The notes under the pieces were generated by a model. The model was not told where the DNA came from and ran no database searches. It was given only the letters and a program-made list of their open reading frames with translations. A stretch of DNA of 24,241 nucleotides. Origin: a candidate division WWE3 bacterium CG_4_9_14_3_um_filter_43_9 (GTDB lineage Bacteria > Patescibacteriota > CPR3 > GCA-002780085). Of the stretch, positions 14,108 through 20,454 are shown piece after piece (position 1 is the first letter of the stretch; each line of letters begins with the position of its first letter). Position numbers and translations under genes: made by a program. Where the stretch lies: NCBI GenBank assembly GCA_002791435.1, contig PFXB01000127.1, positions 1-24,241 of the forward strand, read 5' to 3'.

Positions 14108-15190
14108 TTAAGTTTTGCCCGTCAATTGGTGTAATCTCTTCAAGGCTCTCTTTTCTTCATAATACCCCAGCTTTGCCCATCTGACCGCTTTTTCCAAAAC
14201 CCCGATCGAAGCATCATAGGTTGTTCGCTCCACCGGAAAGGGGTAGCCGTCTTTGCCGCCATGGGCAAAAGCAAAACGGGCCGGGTCGCGAAAGGAAGGG
14301 GCTTGGCCGTAGATTAGTTCGGCAATCAAAGAAAGCGCCCGCAGTGTTTTTGGACCGACACCTTTTGCCGACAACAAGGCTTCAAAATCTTGAGGTTTGG
14401 TTTCTTTGACGAATTGTAAAATTTTTTTGAGTCTGCCAAGATCAAAATCCTCGGCATAGATCGGGTGGTGGAAAGGCAGTTTAAGGGTATCGATTTTTTG
14501 GAAATGACTGACGAGCCCGGCAGGCGAGATTTCATTTACGAGTTTTGTTTCCAACTTTCTGATCCCCTGGCTTTGAGAAGCGATTAAGTTTAAAACGGCG
14601 GTTTCTTTCCGATCGCAGCAGATCGCGTTTTGCGGCTCCTCTACAAAACTTTTTACCGTTTCCGAAATCCAATGATAGCGCCGCGCCATCTTATTTTTCT
14701 CATTCATACCCTGCTGAATCACAATCCATTTCCCCTGATCGGTAAAAATGAAATTATGATGATAAAGCTGGTAACCATCCTGCAGGGCACTGCTGTCGAC
14801 TTTGGCCGACATTTTGGAAGCGTACACCAAGGGCGCGGCATCAAAGCCGTATTGTTGGCCGAAAGCTTCAATCTCGTGCGGAGTTTTTCTGGAAGTTGCT
14901 CCCTTGCCGCCGGCCATAAAAAAACCTGTTTCTTTTTCCAAGCCTTTCAACCCTTCCTTGAGAGCTCCGGTCGTGGTGGTGGTTAATCCTGAAGAATGCC
15001 AGTCAAAACCCAAAACACAACCTAAAGCCTGAAACCAGAAGGGATCGGATAATTTGTAAAGTAGATCAGAAACGCCAAAATCCTCAATGATATATAAAGC
15101 GATCTGCCGCGCCAACGGTACCATGCGTTCGAAAAGCCATTTGGGAGCACTGCCAAAATGTAAGGGCAGCTGCGCCGTTCCGACTTTCAT
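14108..15190 (-). CDS. DUF763-containing protein (360 aa)
   Basis: The protein matches the DUF763 family (PF05559), found mostly in archaea and thermophilic bacteria and of unknown function. Family hallmarks: GTAQLPLHFGSAPKWLFERM at the N-terminus, LSDPFWFQALGCVLGFDWHS, SSGLTTTTTGALKEGL, MAGGKGATSRKTP, VYASKMSAKVDSSALQDGY, LYHHNFIF, and IQQGMNEKNKMARRYHW. A helix-hairpin-helix-like GVGPKTLRAL lies near residue 285, which hints at nucleic-acid binding (inference). The length is usual for the family. AAGGAG seven bases before the ATG is a good ribosome site. It runs against the neighbouring DUF2378-like genes, with repeats on both sides, so it appears to be a stand-alone unit. Confidence 0.92.
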   Translation of the reverse strand: MKVGTAQLPLHFGSAPKWLFERMVPLARQIALYIIEDFGVSDLLYKLSDPFWFQALGCVLGFDWHSSGLTTTTTGALKEGLKGLEKETGFFMAGGKGATSRKTPHEIEAFGQQYGFDAAPLVYASKMSAKVDSSALQDGYQLYHHNFIFTDQGKWIVIQQGMNEKNKMARRYHWISETVKSFVEEPQNAICCDRKETAVLNLIASQSQGIRKLETKLVNEISPAGLVSHFQKIDTLKLPFHHPIYAEDFDLGRLKKILQFVKETKPQDFEALLSAKGVGPKTLRALSLIAELIYGQAPSFRDPARFAFAHGGKDGYPFPVERTTYDASIGVLEKAVRWAKLGYYEEKRALKRLHQLTGKT

Positions 15191-15333
15191 CTTAATCTCC
15201 TTTTTGAAAACCCGAAGATATACCGAAAGTACAACAGGTCGAACCTGTTTTTTGGGTTGCTGTTGCGCCTTATCAAAGCTTAGCTTTACTTGGCAAGCTA
15301 GGTTTCCATCTTAAATTATCATGGTTATCGCCG

Positions 15334-15394
15334 TAGCGGAAACCTTTAGGTTTCCATGTTCTCGGATCATGGCGATTCTTGCTGTTGCCGCTAC
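15334..15394. repeat. 61-bp GTAGCGG...CCGCTAC element (copy 2, inverted)
   Basis: It has the same 61-bp length and the same 7-bp terminal inverted repeats as the copy at 6547-6607, in the opposite orientation. GGAAACCTTTAGGTTTCC and GATCATGGCGA are shared. The conserved stretch continues to about 15430 (CTTCC...CGGGATTCAG), and a GGGATGACA at 15438 closes it in GTCAT-element style. Confidence 0.85.
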
Positions 15395-15503
15395 GAAGTC
15401 TCCTTCCTTCATTCCTACGGGATTCAGCATCCAGTACGGGATGACATAGGTTTAATTTTTAATTCAGAATTTTTAATGTTTAAACCTTAAAAATTATAGA
15501 TTC

Positions 15504-15623
15504 CCACAGGCTTTACGCCGTGGTACTCTGAAATCGCAGGTTCCCGTCGAATCGGCGGGCGACTTCGTCGAATATTTTTGAAGGATTCACCCACGGGTAA
15601 ACCCGTGGTTCTCTCCTGCGATT
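15504..15623. other. Hairpin-rich block with a closing stem (candidate structured element)
   Basis: A closing stem AATCGCAGG (15532-15540) pairs with CCTGCGATT (15615-15623), nine perfect pairs. Inside are three local hairpins: CCCGTCGAATCGGCGGG (15543-15559), CGACTTCGTCG (15560-15570), and CCACGGGT-AA-ACCCGTGG (15591-15608). Just outside is CCAC-A-GGC-TTTAC-GCCGTGG (15504-15523). The 8-mer ATTATAGA stands at both borders (15493-15500 and 15621-15628), which could be a target duplication. I cannot name it; it may be a MITE, a tract of nested repeats, or a small RNA. Confidence 0.5.
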
Positions 15624-15643
15624 ATAGACAAACTTAATTAGAA

Positions 15644-16493
15644 GGGTAATTCCTGATTTTAGCCACTAAAATCGATCACTTTTTTAAACAAACGGTCTGT
15701 TTGCAATTTGACATCCAACCTTCGGTAATTATACCTCCAAACATACTCACCAAGAAAGAGAGGAAGATATTTTCTTTTAACGCCTCCCTTGGCCGCCAAC
15801 TTTCTTTTTAGGTATCCCCAAAATCCTTCCAGTCCATTAATGTGATTTTTGCCCCGGACATATTCCTTTGCTCCGTGTTCTACCGTTCGGTGGACATATC
15901 CTTTAGCCGCTAGTCCGGTGTAAGCTCTCCAAGTATCGGAACAAACCCTTGAGCCGGCCTTGACTTTCCTGGTAATGATCGGCAGCAAATCTATCGCTTC
16001 GGCATCCTCAATCAACCTGGCAAAGACCTTGCCTTGACGGGTTAAAATGCCAAACACGGGTTGTTTTGTTGTTCCGAAGCCTCGTTTGCTTTCCGATTCT
16101 TTTTTAAGCTGACTTTTCCGTTTGTTTTTCTTCTGCCCTCCCAGATAGGTTTCATCTACCTCTACTGTTCCGGAGAAAACTCCGGGAACATCTTGCACCA
16201 TTACTTTTCTGGCTATACCCACCGTTTTCTCCACCGAGTAATGGCTAACCCCGTTTGTGCACTGATGGTCCTTAGGCTATGCCCGAGAACAAACCAAAAC
16301 AGAATCTTTTTCCAAACCGTTTTCATTAGCCCTAATCAGGCAATCTTTGGTTTCCACCCGTATCGGCAGTTTTTACACCGTTTTTTACTCCTTCTGACAG
16401 AGTAAAACTTTCTGTTTTGACACCGAGGACAAGAATATCCCTTCATAACGACCTAATTATATCATTGTTGGTGGTCGTTTTCAGGACTTACCC
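15644..16493 (-). mobile_element. IS1595-family insertion sequence, complete but inactive (850 bp)
   Basis: The left end GGGTAATTCCTGA (15644) and the reverse complement of the right end, GGGTAAGTCCTGA (ending at 16493), match at 12 of 13 positions as terminal inverted repeats. The flanking ATTAGAA at 15637-15643 and ATTAGAA at 16494-16500 form a 7-bp direct repeat, close to the 8-bp duplication usual for this family. The only gene inside is a transposase broken by a stop and a frameshift. The visible ends and target duplication suggest the insertion is not very old. Confidence 0.88.
15659..16446 (-). pseudogene. IS1595-family (ISXO2-like) transposase, disrupted
   Basis: The full frame starts at ATG 16446 with a zinc ribbon (C-P-R-C ... 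C-K-N-C) and WKPKIA, then meets an in-frame TGA at 16336-16338. The same frame continues past it through FVLGHSLRTISAQTGL. Near 16243-16249 one base appears to be missing, and the rest is read in the next frame: HYSVEKTVGIARK, VEVDETYLGG (first catalytic Asp), VCSDTWRAY (second Asp), and HINGLEGFWGYLKRKL (Asn/Glu region of the DDE/N-type core), ending at TAA 15659. The GTG at 16234 gives an open frame of 191 codons, but this lacks the DNA-binding N-terminus and is a remnant. Two independent lesions mean the gene is dead. Confidence 0.9.
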
Positions 16494-16539
16494 ATTAGAA
16501 AACGTGCCTATGGTGTGCCTGTCCGCTTGCCTGGCGGAT

Positions 16540-16571
16540 CTATACGCTAAACCAATTTGGTTTACCTATAG
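16540..16571. repeat. Palindrome near IS right flank
   Basis: TAAACCAA-T-TTGGTTTA (16548-16564) lies inside an outer CTATA (16540) / TATAG (16567) pair. It is AT-rich, 107 bp upstream of DUF2378-like gene 2. An operator role is possible but unproven. Confidence 0.7.
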
Positions 16572-16578
16572 AAATTAC

Positions 16579-16613
16579 TTTTGAGTTTTGACTTTTTACT
16601 CTTGACTTTCCTT
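16579..16613. repeat. TTTTGAC heptamer array upstream of DUF2378-like gene 2
   Basis: Units in 7-bp register: TTTTGAG, TTTTGAC, TTTTTAC, TCTTGAC, then TTTCCTT. Same family as at 1986, 2169 and 14081. Confidence 0.75.
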
Positions 16614-16632
16614 CAGCCAGCTGCGTTATTTT

Positions 16633-16662
16633 TTGAATTTTTAGGAAAGTTGAGTATATAAT
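16633..16662 (+). promoter_or_regulatory. Promoter of DUF2378-like genes 2 and 3, leaderless layout
   Basis: TTGAAT (16633-16638), 18 bp, then a perfect TATAAT (16657-16662), six bases (AACTTT) and ATG 16669. This is the strongest -10 box in the set. Confidence 0.75.
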
Positions 16663-16668
16663 AACTTT

Positions 16669-17217
16669 ATGGAAATCGATTATGATAAAAACCAGGTCCC
16701 TGGATATTTCCTGCTGGAAGACGTGAATTTCGTCAGAAAGGAAAAAGGGCCGTTCGGTATCACCAAACTTAAGAAAATATTTCCGGAAATCGACATTGAC
16801 AAGATCTCGCCCTTCCGCAAATATCCTCTAAAACACGAACTTGCGCTCTTGAAAGCCGCCGCTATTATAATTTACGGGGACGATTCGCCGACTTCTTGGG
16901 CCAAGCTTGGCCGGCACGATTTTGAAACCATGGCCAATTCAAATTTAGGCAAAGTTCTAATCTCTCTTTTTGGCAAAGATGTGGTTAAATTAATCAAAAA
17001 CGCCAGCCGGTTTTTTCACTTCTTCGCGCCGTTTATCACCTTTAGTTATCAAGAATTAGACAAACATCATGCCATCTTCACCATTGAGAACGATCCCTAT
17101 CCCAGGGAATATTATCTGGGATACTTCCTGGCTCTGAGAGATTTTATTGGAAGTCATGGGATAATCACGGTTAAGGATGCCGGCGGCAGAAAATATATTT
17201 ATGAAGTCTATTGGTAA
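16669..17217 (+). CDS. DUF2378-like protein, paralog 2 (182 aa)
   Basis: The N-terminus (VPGYFLLEDVNFVRKEKGP, then GITKLKK) is followed by FRKYPLKHELALLKAA, IIIYGDDSPTSWAKLGRHDF, NLGKVLISLFGKDVVKL, a FHFFAPFITFSY strand, and IENDPYPREYYLGYF, and ends with YIYEVYW. It is close to the gene 54 nt downstream, sharing YGDDSP-S-W, LG-HDFET, SxLGK and the N-PYP-EYYLG block almost unchanged, and more distant from the gene at 13311. The pattern resembles DUF2378 and V4R/HNOB-like sensor folds. The protein is soluble, with no signal peptide. The ATG is preceded by a leaderless-type promoter. Ligand and partner are unknown. Confidence 0.68.
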   Translation: MEIDYDKNQVPGYFLLEDVNFVRKEKGPFGITKLKKIFPEIDIDKISPFRKYPLKHELALLKAAAIIIYGDDSPTSWAKLGRHDFETMANSNLGKVLISLFGKDVVKLIKNASRFFHFFAPFITFSYQELDKHHAIFTIENDPYPREYYLGYFLALRDFIGSHGIITVKDAGGRKYIYEVYW

Positions 17218-17271
17218 AAAGATAGTCTTATGCCCGATACGCAAACGGTTAATTAAACAGGGAGAATCCGT

Positions 17272-17814
17272 ATGGAAAGCGAAAAAGAAAAAGTTCCTGG
17301 TTTCTTTTTAATCGAGGATGCCAATTTTGTCAAAAAGATGAAAGGTCCACGCGGCATTGAAAAACTAAAAAAATTGCTGCCAAGTCTTAATCTTGACAAA
17401 CTCTCGCCGGTACGCAAATATCCTTTGACGCAAGAAATCGAGATGTTGCGCGCGACAGCCAAAGTGGTTTATGGAGATGATTCGCCTGCCTCCTGGGAAA
17501 AATTGGGGCATCATGATTTTGAAACCGTCAGAGATTCAAGTTTGGGAAAAATCTTGCTGTCTTTATGGGGCAACAGCTTCGTCAATCTGGTTAAAAACGG
17601 TAGCCGTCTGTTTTTCTTCTTCGCTCCTTTTGTGAAATTTACGTACGAAAATCTTACCGAGCAGGGAGCAATTTTTACCGTTGAAAATAATCCCTATCCC
17701 AAAGAATACTACCTAGGTCTTTTTAAATCCATCCAAAATATGGTTAAAGCCGGCGGAGAGATAACCGTGACTAAGGTGAACCCCAAAAAACATGTCTATC
17801 GTCTCAAATATTAA
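17272..17814 (+). CDS. DUF2378-like protein, paralog 3 (180 aa)
   Basis: It has the same layout as the preceding gene: VPGFFLIEDANFVKKMKGP, VRKYPLTQEIEMLRATA, VVYGDDSPASWEKLGHHDF, SLGKILLSLWGNSF, FFFFAPFVKFTYENL, VENNPYPKEYYLGLF, ending HVYRLKY. The pair clearly arose by tandem duplication. GGGAG about 7 nt before the ATG is a Shine-Dalgarno sequence, so this copy is translated from the shared transcript in the usual way, unlike paralog 2. The 54-nt gap has no terminator. The stop is only 3 nt from the stop of the convergent ZIP gene. Two co-expressed paralogs of the same fold could form a heterodimer; that is inference. Confidence 0.68.
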   Translation: MESEKEKVPGFFLIEDANFVKKMKGPRGIEKLKKLLPSLNLDKLSPVRKYPLTQEIEMLRATAKVVYGDDSPASWEKLGHHDFETVRDSSLGKILLSLWGNSFVNLVKNGSRLFFFFAPFVKFTYENLTEQGAIFTVENNPYPKEYYLGLFKSIQNMVKAGGEITVTKVNPKKHVYRLKY

Positions 17815-17817
17815 CTG

Positions 17818-18561
17818 CTACAGGTTAAGCATGGCCAACATCAGAAGGATTCCTAAGCCGATGCCTAAAAACTGGTTTAAAGCTTGTGAAGGATGAAGTT
17901 CTTTATGGAGTTCAGGCAAAAGATCGGAGCCGGCGATATACAAAAATCCGCCGGCCGTTGCCGGCAGAATATAAAGATAGATGTCTTCAATTTTGATTCT
18001 CACCAAAATCACAACCAAAACCCCCAGCAAAGCTGCCAGTGCCGAAATAAAGTTATAAAGCAACGCTTTTTTACGGGAATAGCCGGCGTGAAGCAAGACC
18101 CCAAAATCGCCGATCTCCTGTGGAATTTCATGGGCTAAAACGGCCAGAGTGGTTGTGATCCCCAAAGTAAAGTTGGCTAAAAAACTGCCGGCAATCAAAA
18201 CCCCATCCAGAAAATTGTGCAGTCCGTCACCGATCAAATTCATGGTGGCAATGCTGCTGCTATGCTCTTTACATTCAGGGTCGTGACAGTGGTGCCACTT
18301 GACCATTTTTTCCAACGTAAAAAAGAGAAAAATGCCGCCCAGAATCAGGAGAGAAATTTTGATCTCCAACCCCATCCTCTCGTAAATATCTGGAATAAGG
18401 TGCAGGAAAACGTCTCCGAAAAGAACGCCGGTGGCAAAAGAGACTAAAAAGGAGATGATCTTTTTTAAATCCTCTTTTTGGAGCGGTAGGAACAAAACCC
18501 CGACTAGGGAGATTGAACTGACAATCAAAACCGCCACCAAAGAATAAACTGCATTAACCAT
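17818..18561 (-). CDS. ZIP-family metal transporter (247 aa)
   Basis: ZIP proteins move Zn2+ or other divalent metals into the cytoplasm across the plasma membrane. Seven to eight membrane helices are visible. The metal site of helix 4 is H115-N116-x-x-D119 in GDGLHNFLDGVLIAG, and of helix 5 H144-E145-x-x-x-E149 in LAHEIPQEIGDFGVLLHAG. A short loop between helices 3 and 4, WHHCHDPECKEH (89-100), is rich in His and Cys, as in many ZIPs, and may sense or bind metal. The binuclear-site residues are the standard ones. The promoter is of the leaderless type with a palindrome over the -35. The gene converges on the DUF2378-like pair with a gap of 3 nt. Confidence 0.95.
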   Translation of the reverse strand: MVNAVYSLVAVLIVSSISLVGVLFLPLQKEDLKKIISFLVSFATGVLFGDVFLHLIPDIYERMGLEIKISLLILGGIFLFFTLEKMVKWHHCHDPECKEHSSSIATMNLIGDGLHNFLDGVLIAGSFLANFTLGITTTLAVLAHEIPQEIGDFGVLLHAGYSRKKALLYNFISALAALLGVLVVILVRIKIEDIYLYILPATAGGFLYIAGSDLLPELHKELHPSQALNQFLGIGLGILLMLAMLNL

Positions 18562-18568
18562 AAAAAAT

Positions 18569-18600
18569 AGTATACCAGCTTCACTTTAGAAAGTGAAGCT
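18569..18600 (-). promoter_or_regulatory. ZIP promoter with palindrome over the -35 (candidate operator)
   Basis: On the minus strand TTCACT (18597-18592), 17 bp, TATACT (18574-18569), seven bases and ATG 18561. A perfect inverted repeat, AGCTTCACTTT-AG-AAAGTGAAGCT (18577-18600), covers the -35 and most of the spacer, exactly where a repressor would block polymerase. A metal-responsive regulator is a natural guess for a metal-uptake gene, but the site does not match a Zur or Fur box I know. Confidence 0.6.
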
Positions 18601-18713
18601 ATGTAATTCTTTCTCCTAAAATCATTTTAGGAGGCTTGACTAAGCAGCGGTTGAATTCTTTGAAGAAGTGCTTGAGACCGGATTGGGTGGCTTTGCCGTG
18701 GGTTTGCGCGTTG
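18599..18713 (-). pseudogene. C-terminal fragment duplicated from the alpha-beta barrel gene at 19627
   Basis: Bases 18598-18713 equal 19626-19741 at 112 of 116 positions with no gaps. They encode the last 37 or so residues and stop of that gene (THGKATQSGLKHFFKEF ... MILGERIT). There is no start, and upstream similarity stops abruptly at 18714. From 18714 to 18940 I see no gene. The copy contains the palindrome CTCCTAAAAT-C-ATTTTAGGAG. Confidence 0.88.
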
Positions 18714-18940
18714 GCCACAAGAAATCTCCACCCATCGGTAGACAGAAAGCCGTAGGGTAAAAATTGTATTCAGAAAAAACTAATCACGACACAACGTTTT
18801 GGCTTTCAAGGCTAGATTTTCCAAGTAGATATTAAATACGAGAAAAAAGGCAATCACCCGCCCCTGGATTTATAAAAGAAACAATTTTGCCATACTTGTT
18901 GTTGGGAAGGTTGTTAGCTTTAGTGCGGATTTTCCGGCGA

Positions 18941-19573
18941 TTAATGACTATGGACAAAACCGGCAGCTTCTTCAACATTGACTGTTTTGGTTTCACGATC
19001 ATCTCCGTATTGGACCAATAAATTTCCACCCGTATCCATTACTAGCCCTTTCCTGCCGGAAGAACCGGTTACACTAACTTGGGCTTCGCTTGTATAAACC
19101 ATTTTAGGATTATCTGGACTGAGGACATAATAACCACGGTCTTTTAACCATCCTGCTTTTCTTGGATCGTCGGTGACGGGTAAAACGATTTCATCGGGTT
19201 GAAGTCCATCTGTTCGCGGTTCAGAAACTCCTCTTCCCAATAAAACTAAATGTTGGATGTCAGTAATATTGACGGTAGCCACAGGGGTTCCGTCCTGCAC
19301 AACAGTAGCGTACAGTTCCGGACTGTCTTTGCCAAGCAAACCCAGGGCCGTCAGACTTATTTTTAAACCCGGGACATCCAATTTTTCACCGCTCAACTCA
19401 TATTCAAAAACACCCAAAGAAGCTGCGGGTCTTTCTCCTTCCGACGCCAGTGTCTTTTCTACTTCAGCTGGTTCAGGAGTAACCCCCTCCGGTCCTTTAC
19501 CACCACTTAAAACAGCAGCAGCTCCGGCAAGAGTGGCGACTTTTAGAAACGTCTTTCTGCTTATTTTCGGCAT
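18941..19573 (-). CDS. Secreted protein with Tat-like signal, unknown function (210 aa)
   Basis: The N-terminus MPKISRKTFLKVATLAGAA looks like a twin-arginine signal (S-R-K-x-F-L-K) with the second Arg replaced by Lys, followed by a short hydrophobic stretch ending near LSGG. Sec export is an alternative, as many CPR bacteria are thought to lack Tat. The mature part is rich in beta-strand-like segments and acidic residues with no cysteine; I recognise no family. A strong ribosome site AAGGAGG lies 7 nt before the ATG, and a TATGAT box stands about 30 nt before it. The gene sits in a 0.9-kb insert between the two copies of the 116-bp repeat, so it was probably brought in by, or caught in, a duplication event. 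Confidence 0.65.
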   Translation of the reverse strand: MPKISRKTFLKVATLAGAAAVLSGGKGPEGVTPEPAEVEKTLASEGERPAASLGVFEYELSGEKLDVPGLKISLTALGLLGKDSPELYATVVQDGTPVATVNITDIQHLVLLGRGVSEPRTDGLQPDEIVLPVTDDPRKAGWLKDRGYYVLSPDNPKMVYTSEAQVSVTGSSGRKGLVMDTGGNLLVQYGDDRETKTVNVEEAAGFVHSH

Positions 19574-19626
19574 AATATTCCTCCTTCTTTTTGTCTTTTC
19601 TTTTATTTTATCATATTCTATAACTG

Positions 19627-19980
19627 CTATATAATTCTTTCTCCTAAAATCATTTTAGGAGGCTTGACTAAGCAGCGGTTGAATTCTTTGAAGAAGTGCT
19701 TGAGACCGGATTTCGTAGCTTTGCCGTGGGTTTGCGCGTTGTCGACTTCCCAATATAAAACGTAGGTGAGAGCCTCTGGTTTACGCGTAAGCTTGATGGC
19801 CGGCTCGCCTCTTTTGGCGCCGCCGAAACTGGTCGGCCGGTGAGTCCGCTTCAGATAGCGCACGTCAAAGACTCCCGGAAATTCGGTATGGTGTTTGATA
19901 ACTTTGCGGATCAGTTCTTCGAACATCTCTTCTTTTTCTACTCTGACGTCATAGATGCAAACTTCAACAAAATGAGACAT
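19627..19980 (-). CDS. Dimeric alpha-beta barrel (ABM/EthD-like) protein, 117 aa
   Basis: The start is set at ATG 19980 because AAAGGAG stands seven bases before it and the sequence from MSHFVEVCIYDVRVEKEEM reads like a ferredoxin-like alpha-beta barrel. A longer open frame reaching 20094 would overlap the PNPOx gene and has no ribosome site. The fold is suggested by a first strand (VEVCIYDVRV), a helix ending HHTEFPGVFDVRYLKRT, and a later strand with LTYVLYWEVD. Such proteins are often small monooxygenases or stress enzymes, but no catalytic residues can be assigned. It follows the PNPOx-like gene by 28 nt in the same direction. A C-terminal fragment of it is duplicated at 18599-18713. Confidence 0.72.
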   Translation of the reverse strand: MSHFVEVCIYDVRVEKEEMFEELIRKVIKHHTEFPGVFDVRYLKRTHRPTSFGGAKRGEPAIKLTRKPEALTYVLYWEVDNAQTHGKATKSGLKHFFKEFNRCLVKPPKMILGERII

Positions 19981-20008
19981 GTTTTTACTCCTTTGGACAA
20001 TCAAAAGG

Positions 20009-20428
20009 TTAAATTGCAGTTTCAAAAATTTCCGGCGGTTGTTTCCCAAAATCGCTGTATCGTAACCAAAAAGGGGCGATTCTAAACCACACACCCGCGG
20101 GCGACTCGAAATAGTCTTTCCACTCGGGATGAATATTCAGGGTATATTCTTTGGCTGCCCTTGCCTCTTTGCCGTAAAGTGCGCAGACTTTGCCGTCAAG
20201 CTGAACAGTCGGGTCATTTTTCAACCCGCCAATAACGAGTGCCACTTGATTATTTTCTTTAATGTTTGGATATTTCCGAGTATTTGTCTCGGTAAAAACA
20301 TACATCTGAAAGTTGTTCTGAATGGTATAAACCAAAACTGCCGCCTCTGGTTTGCCTTCAAGACTTGCCGTGGCTAAAACACACAAGTCATTCTTTTTTA
20401 AAAACTCAAGCACGTCTTTGCTGGTCAT
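20009..20428 (-). CDS. Pyridoxamine 5'-phosphate oxidase-like flavin-binding protein (139 aa)
   Basis: The split beta-barrel family is recognised by the N-terminal helix and strand (VLEFLKKNDLCVLATASLEG, then KPEAAVLVYTI), the strand MYVFTETNTRKYPNIKEN, NQVALVIGG, and a late GVWFRIAPFWLRYSDF. Members bind FMN or F420 and reduce or oxidise small molecules; the compact size fits the general stress subfamily, not the vitamin B6 enzyme proper. AAGGAG about 8 nt before the ATG is a Shine-Dalgarno sequence. It is the first of two genes with the alpha-beta barrel protein downstream, which suggests a joint redox role (inference). Confidence 0.85.
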   Translation of the reverse strand: MTSKDVLEFLKKNDLCVLATASLEGKPEAAVLVYTIQNNFQMYVFTETNTRKYPNIKENNQVALVIGGLKNDPTVQLDGKVCALYGKEARAAKEYTLNIHPEWKDYFESPAGVWFRIAPFWLRYSDFGKQPPEIFETAI

Positions 20429-20454
20429 CGGATTTTCTCCTTGTTAAAAAAAGT

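Noticed and set aside
15233..15249. AACAGGT-CGA-ACCTGTT followed by a T-run as an intrinsic terminator
   Set aside because: On the strand with the T-run no gene ends nearby; it lies upstream of the DUF763 gene, so the terminator role is unsupported.
15659..16234. An intact 191-residue transposase starting at GTG 16234
   Set aside because: The zinc ribbon and N-terminal domain are found upstream in other phases, with a TGA and a frameshift between, so this is a remnant and not a complete gene.
16336..16338. TGA in the transposase read as an amino acid (UGA recoding, as in some CPR)
   Set aside because: Several normal genes here end in TGA at the expected length (sbcC, first femAB, DUF2378-like gene 1), and the transposase also has a frameshift.
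1869..16613. CRISPR array
   Set aside because: The repeats are palindromic or tandem without regular unique spacers, and no cas gene is present.
18832..19029. A 65-residue minus-strand frame near the end of the secreted-protein gene
   Set aside because: It overlaps that gene out of frame, has no ribosome site, and shows no domain.
19981..20094. N-terminal extension of the alpha-beta barrel protein to 20094
   Set aside because: It would overlap the PNPOx-like gene by 86 bp, has no ribosome site, and the extra sequence is the PNPOx C-terminus read in another frame.
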